Assembly (NCBI RefSeq): GCF_002929355.1
Contig: NZ_PJIR01000013.1
Location: 1 to 64,000 of the forward strand
Direction of reading: 5' to 3'
From: Arthrobacter sp. B0490
GTDB taxonomy: Bacteria > Actinomycetota > Actinomycetes > Actinomycetales > Micrococcaceae
Length of the DNA stretch: 64,000 nt
Shown here: positions 60,732-64,000 of the stretch, piece by piece
Numbering within the stretch: the stretch's first letter is position 1
Layout of the letters: every line of letters starts with the position of its first letter
Notes under the pieces: generated by a model
Told to the model about the DNA's origin: nothing
Seen by the model: only the letters and a program-made list of their open reading frames with translations
Databases searched by the model: none
Position numbers and translations under genes: made by a program

Positions 60732-62162
60732 ATGACCAAGCGCATCAGTCTCAACGCGTTCGACATGACCTGCCCCACCCACCAGAGCCCCGGTCTGTGG
60801 CGGCACCCCGCCAACAGGGCCGACCAGTACAACACCCTCGAATACTGGACGGATCTCGCCCAGACCCTGGAACGCGGGAAATTCGACGCCCTGTTCCTGG
60901 CCGACGTCCTCGGGATCTACGACGTGTACAAGAACTCCTCGGCGCCTGCCCTGCGGGACGGCGACCAGGTGCCGCTCAACGACCCGTTCTTCCAGGTGCC
61001 GGCCATGGCCGCGGTGACCAAGAACCTCGGGTTCGCCGTCACCGCCGCGCTGACCTATGAACAGCCGTACTCCCTCGCCCGGAAGTTCTCCACCCTGGAC
61101 CACCTCACCCGGGGGCGGATCGGCTGGAACGTCGTCACCTCCTACCTCGACAGTGCCGCCCGTAACCTGGGACGGACCGAGATCCTCGGCCACGACCAGC
61201 GCTACGACCTCGCCGATGAGTTCCTGGACGTGACCTACAAGCTCTGGGAAGGCTCCTGGGAAGACGACGCGGTCATCAAGGACCGCGTCCGGGGCATCTA
61301 CACGGACCCCACCAAGGTCCACCCCATCCACCATGCGGGGGAGTACTTCCAGGTCCCGGGCATCCACCTCTCCGAGCCGTCCCCCCAGCGCAGCCCCGTC
61401 ATCTTCCAGGCCGGCGCGTCCCCCAGGGGCCGGGATTTCGCCGCGAAGCACGGCGAAGGGGTGTTCATCAACGGGATCCGGCCGGACCTGACCCGGAAGG
61501 TCACCGACGACATCCGGGACCGCGCCGAACTGCGGGGCCGATCCCGGGACTCGGTGAAGATCTTCGCGCTGATGACCGCCGTCATCGCGGACTCCGACGC
61601 CGCCGCCGAGAAGCTCCACAAGGAATACCTCTCCTACAGCAGCTCCGAGGGCGCGTTCACGTTCTACGGCGGCTGGTCCGGGCTGGACCTGTCCGGGTAC
61701 GCGCCGGATCAGCCCCTGAAGTACGTGGACACCAACGCCGTCCGCTCCGCCCTGTCGATCTTCACGAAGGCCGACCCCACCCGCGAATGGACTCCGGCGG
61801 ACATCGCCCACTATCTCGGGGTGGGAGGTATCGGACCCGTCCTGGTCGGCAGCCCGCAGACCGTCGCCGACGAGATCGAACGCTGGGTCGACGACGCCGG
61901 ACTGGACGGCATCAACCTGGCCTACGTGATCACTCCGGGATCCTTCGAGGACTTCGTGGAACTGGTCGTCCCGGAACTGCAGAAACGCGGACGTGTCTGG
62001 AAGGACTACGAGGGCTCAACCCTGCGTGAGTACATCAACGGCGCCGGCAACCGCTACGTGAACCCCGGGCATCCCGCCGCGCAGTACCGCAACGCCTATA
62101 TCGGAGCACCCAGCGCCGCCGACACTCCCGCACGCCCGATCCTGATCGAGGAAACAGTATGA
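60732..62162 (+). CDS. FMN-dependent monooxygenase, NtaA/SnaA/DszA type
   Basis: Protein of 476 aa in the bacterial-luciferase-like superfamily, NtaA/DszA branch. It starts KRISLNAFDMTCPTHQSPGL WRHP. Landmarks: EYWTDLAQTLERGKFDALFL ADVLGIYDVY, TLDHLTRGRIGWNVVTSYLD SAARNLG, HYDL-like DQRYDLADEFLDV, SPQRSPVIFQAGASPRGRDF AAKHGEGVF. Members use FMNH2 supplied by a separate reductase to oxidise sulfones, amines or aminopolycarboxylates; DszA cleaves a C-S bond. No reductase is in the window. The next gene overlaps it by four bases. Confidence 0.9.
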   Translation: MTKRISLNAFDMTCPTHQSPGLWRHPANRADQYNTLEYWTDLAQTLERGKFDALFLADVLGIYDVYKNSSAPALRDGDQVPLNDPFFQVPAMAAVTKNLGFAVTAALTYEQPYSLARKFSTLDHLTRGRIGWNVVTSYLDSAARNLGRTEILGHDQRYDLADEFLDVTYKLWEGSWEDDAVIKDRVRGIYTDPTKVHPIHHAGEYFQVPGIHLSEPSPQRSPVIFQAGASPRGRDFAAKHGEGVFINGIRPDLTRKVTDDIRDRAELRGRSRDSVKIFALMTAVIADSDAAAEKLHKEYLSYSSSEGAFTFYGGWSGLDLSGYAPDQPLKYVDTNAVRSALSIFTKADPTREWTPADIAHYLGVGGIGPVLVGSPQTVADEIERWVDDAGLDGINLAYVITPGSFEDFVELVVPELQKRGRVWKDYEGSTLREYINGAGNRYVNPGHPAAQYRNAYIGAPSAADTPARPILIEETV

Positions 62163-63397
62163 GCCTGACCATCGACGTCACCACGACCGCCACCCCCCGT
62201 TCGCCCTGGCACGGCAACGCCGACGCCGAGGAACTCGCCCACTGGCAGCAGGTCGCACGGCAGGCCGCCGACGAGCTCGCCGCCGACGCGCTCGAACGGG
62301 ACCGTGCGAACAAGGACCCTTTCCAGGAAGTGGAGCTGCTGCGCAGATACGACCTCATCAACCTCCTGGTGCCCCAGGAGCTCGGTGGTGCAGGCGCCCA
62401 CTGGGAGACGGCCCTCCACGTGATCCGGATCCTCGCCACCACCGACGGTTCCATCGCCCAACTGGTGGCCTACCACTACATCAACCAAGGATCGATCGTG
62501 TTCTACGGGGAACCGGCTGCGCAGGCGGACTGGCTGCGGCGCTCCGCCGACGGGCAATGGGTGTGGGGTGACTCCGTGAACCCGGTCGACCCGACCCTCG
62601 AACTCACCCCGGACGGCGACGGCTACCGGCTCAACGGCCTCAAACGCTTCTCCACCGGGTCCTCCGTGGGCGACGTCATCATCATCAACGCCCTGGTCAC
62701 AGGTGGAACCAGCGACGGGAAGATCCTGGCCTTCGTCCTCGAGCGGGAACGCGCCGGCCTCGAACTCCAGGGCGACTGGGACTTCATGGGCCAACGGCTG
62801 TCCGCCAGTGGATCCGTGCGCTACGACGACGTCAGCGTCCGACCCGCGGACATTCTGGGCGAGGTCGGCGACGAGCCCTTCTCCACCCTCGTGACCCCCG
62901 GCATCCAGCTCGCCTTCGGCAACTTCTACCTCGGAGTCGCGCAAGGAGCCCTCGCCAAGGGCCGGGAAATCCTTCGGGCCCGCACCAACTCCTGGTTCCT
63001 CAGCCCAGCCGAAACCTACGCACAGGACCCCATCTTCCAGCGCACGGTCGGCGAACTGGTCGCCCGCACCGCTGCGGTCGAGGCCCTCGCCGGGGTGCTG
63101 AACCGCAGGTTCGACGACGCCCTCGCGCAGGGCGCGGCCATCACCGCCGAGGAAAGAGCCGACCTGGCCATCCTCATAGCCCAACTCAAAGTCGTCTCCA
63201 CAGAAGTAGGTCTGGACGTCGCACACCGAATCTTCGAAGTGACCGGAGCAAGCTCCACCAGCAACAAGGTCGGACTCGACCTGTTCTGGCGCAACATCCG
63301 CACCCACTCCCTGCACGACCCCGTCGACTACAAGAAGGTCGAAGTAGGAGCCAACTACCTGCTCGGCGACGTCCAGCCCATCTCCCTCTACACCTGA
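62159..63397 (+). CDS. Acyl-CoA-dehydrogenase-fold monooxygenase, DszC/SfnB type
   Basis: Protein of 412 aa with the N-terminal, middle and C-terminal acyl-CoA dehydrogenase domains: ELLRRYDLINLLVPQELGGA, TTDGSIAQLVAYHYINQGSI, WGDSVNPVDPTLELTPDG, LNGLKRFSTGSSVGDVIIIN, HSLHDPVDYKKVEVGANYLL. The late HSLHDP motif and lack of the catalytic Glu pattern fit DszC/SfnB flavin monooxygenases rather than true dehydrogenases. SfnB-type enzymes act in sulfone or organosulfur use. ATG 62159 overlaps the upstream stop (ATGA), so the two oxidations are coupled. Confidence 0.88.
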   Translation: MSLTIDVTTTATPRSPWHGNADAEELAHWQQVARQAADELAADALERDRANKDPFQEVELLRRYDLINLLVPQELGGAGAHWETALHVIRILATTDGSIAQLVAYHYINQGSIVFYGEPAAQADWLRRSADGQWVWGDSVNPVDPTLELTPDGDGYRLNGLKRFSTGSSVGDVIIINALVTGGTSDGKILAFVLERERAGLELQGDWDFMGQRLSASGSVRYDDVSVRPADILGEVGDEPFSTLVTPGIQLAFGNFYLGVAQGALAKGREILRARTNSWFLSPAETYAQDPIFQRTVGELVARTAAVEALAGVLNRRFDDALAQGAAITAEERADLAILIAQLKVVSTEVGLDVAHRIFEVTGASSTSNKVGLDLFWRNIRTHSLHDPVDYKKVEVGANYLLGDVQPISLYT

Positions 63398-63518
63398 GCC
63401 CTTCGCGACAGCCACCGCCAGTCCGAAGCACTCCCTGCGTCGTTTCGGGCAGCGATCCGGAGAAGGAACGACCCCACCGAGCGACCTGCGGAACTGGCCG
63501 CTAGCGAACCCTTTCCAG

Positions 63519-63552
63519 GCTGCGGTTGGTAAGTGAACCTGCCAACCGCAGC
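63519..63552. terminator. Hairpin before the last gene
   Basis: GCTGCGGTTGG (63519-63529) pairs perfectly with CCAACCGCAGC (63542-63552) around a 12-nt loop, 27 bases before the next start codon. There is no T-run. It may end the operon partly, act as an attenuator, or be an operator for the last gene. Confidence 0.45.
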
Positions 63553-63578
63553 GGTAAGCAACCCACGACAGGAGCACC

Positions 63579-64000
63579 ATGACCGACTACGAAACGGTGG
63601 CCGCCAAGTACCGCCCCATCTTCGAGCGCATTGCGGCAGGCGCACTGGAACGTGAACAGGACCGCGTTCTGCCGTTCGAACAAATCGAGTGGCTGAAGAA
63701 TGCAGGGTTCGGTGCTGCCCGCGTCCCGGCTGAGTACGGCGGCGACGGGCTCACCTGGCCGCAATTCACCCGCCTCCTGATCGAACTGACAACCGCGGAC
63801 AGCAACATCACCCAAGCCCTGCGAGGGCATATCGCCCTCGTCGAGGAGAACCTCTACCACTACCACCACCAGCAGGATCGCAGCGTCTGGCTCACACGCT
63901 TCGCTGCCGGCGACATCGCCGGAAACGCCTGGACGGAACCCGGAAAAGGTGGAACGTCGACCGTGCTCGAAGAAGCCGACGGGGTGCTGAGCCTGACCGG
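63579..64000 (+). CDS. Second acyl-CoA-dehydrogenase-fold oxidoreductase, N-terminal part (cut by window edge)
   Basis: ATG 63579 follows CAGGAG seven bases upstream. The open frame reads TDYETVAAKYRPIFERIAAG, RVLPFEQIEWLKNAGFGAAR VPAEYGGDGLTWPQFTRLLI, ELTTADSNITQALRGHIALV EENLYHYH, GNAWTEPGKGG. This is an acyl-CoA dehydrogenase N-terminal domain of the SfnB/DszC-like kind (the NAW-x-EPG/GGT string replaces the usual QxLTEPxxGSD). It is paralogous to the previous gene and 181 bases away from it, so it may have its own transcription or be read through. About 140 codons are in the window. Confidence 0.85.
   Translation, partial: MTDYETVAAKYRPIFERIAAGALEREQDRVLPFEQIEWLKNAGFGAARVPAEYGGDGLTWPQFTRLLIELTTADSNITQALRGHIALVEENLYHYHHQQDRSVWLTRFAAGDIAGNAWTEPGKGGTSTVLEEADGVLSLT

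Noticed and set aside
59563..60735. 390-aa plus-strand frame in the second permease
   Set aside because: Arg/His/Pro-rich alternative frame of the permease; no hydrophobic helices.
62096..63580. 494-aa minus-strand frame
   Set aside because: Antisense to the SfnB-like gene; Val/Gly/Asp-rich shadow without motifs.
1..64000. tRNA, rRNA, prophage, CRISPR array, replication origin
   Set aside because: I looked for cloverleaf-like segments, phage structural genes, regular repeats with spacers and DnaA-box clusters and saw none; a covariance scan would be needed to exclude tRNAs fully.

Overview
The window looks like chromosome of a high-GC actinobacterium, most likely a Micrococcaceae (Arthrobacter-like) soil bacterium. 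The reasons are the uniformly high GC, the frequent GTG starts and leaderless-looking promoters, and family-level protein matches (DUF4394, excalibur surface protein, DUF7793, CsbD, TIGR03086, actinobacterial SAM riboswitch). The genus is inferred from recognition only; no search was run.

Layout. 1-4.9 kb: start of a response regulator running off the left edge, universal-stress-protein debris, a TetR/GAP-exporter operon with a perfect operator, a secreted DUF4394 protein and a DUF7793 protein. 5-6.1 kb: debris of an MFS transporter, trehalose phosphatase and a GDSL hydrolase. 6.4-9.7 kb: a PhoD-like phosphatase and an epoxide hydrolase. 9.8-20.8 kb: small accessory genes (LuxR-type HTH protein, GNAT acetyltransferases, class V aminotransferase, methyltransferase, RidA) mixed with broken genes. 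21-28.3 kb: MmyB-like regulator/SDR pair, DUF72, two related lipoproteins, PPK2. 28.4-36 kb: a gene-poor, decayed stretch around an alcohol dehydrogenase with its MerR regulator and a three-repeat excalibur surface protein. 36-55.6 kb: regulator-enzyme pairs (WYL/hydrolase, TetR/hydrolase, LysR/DMT exporter, AraC/TIGR03086, VOC/HxlR), several GNATs, an MFS exporter, CsbD, LURP-one and an aminoglycoside phosphotransferase pseudogene.

55.7-64 kb is the most coherent unit. A SAM-I/IV-type riboswitch precedes a tightly overlapping operon. It encodes a ribose-type (CUT2) lipoprotein binding protein, a double-domain ATPase, two permeases, a DszA/NtaA-type flavin monooxygenase and a DszC/SfnB-type acyl-CoA-dehydrogenase-fold monooxygenase, followed by a second such oxidoreductase cut by the right edge. 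I read this as an organosulfur scavenging system switched on by SAM shortage and fed by a sugar-type transporter; the substrate is unknown.

About fifteen pseudogenes or fragments (frameshifts, internal stops, internal deletions, end truncations) lie between intact genes, and no insertion sequence was recognised. The region from 1 to 55 kb therefore reads as an accessory zone under steady gene decay, ending at an intact metabolic operon.
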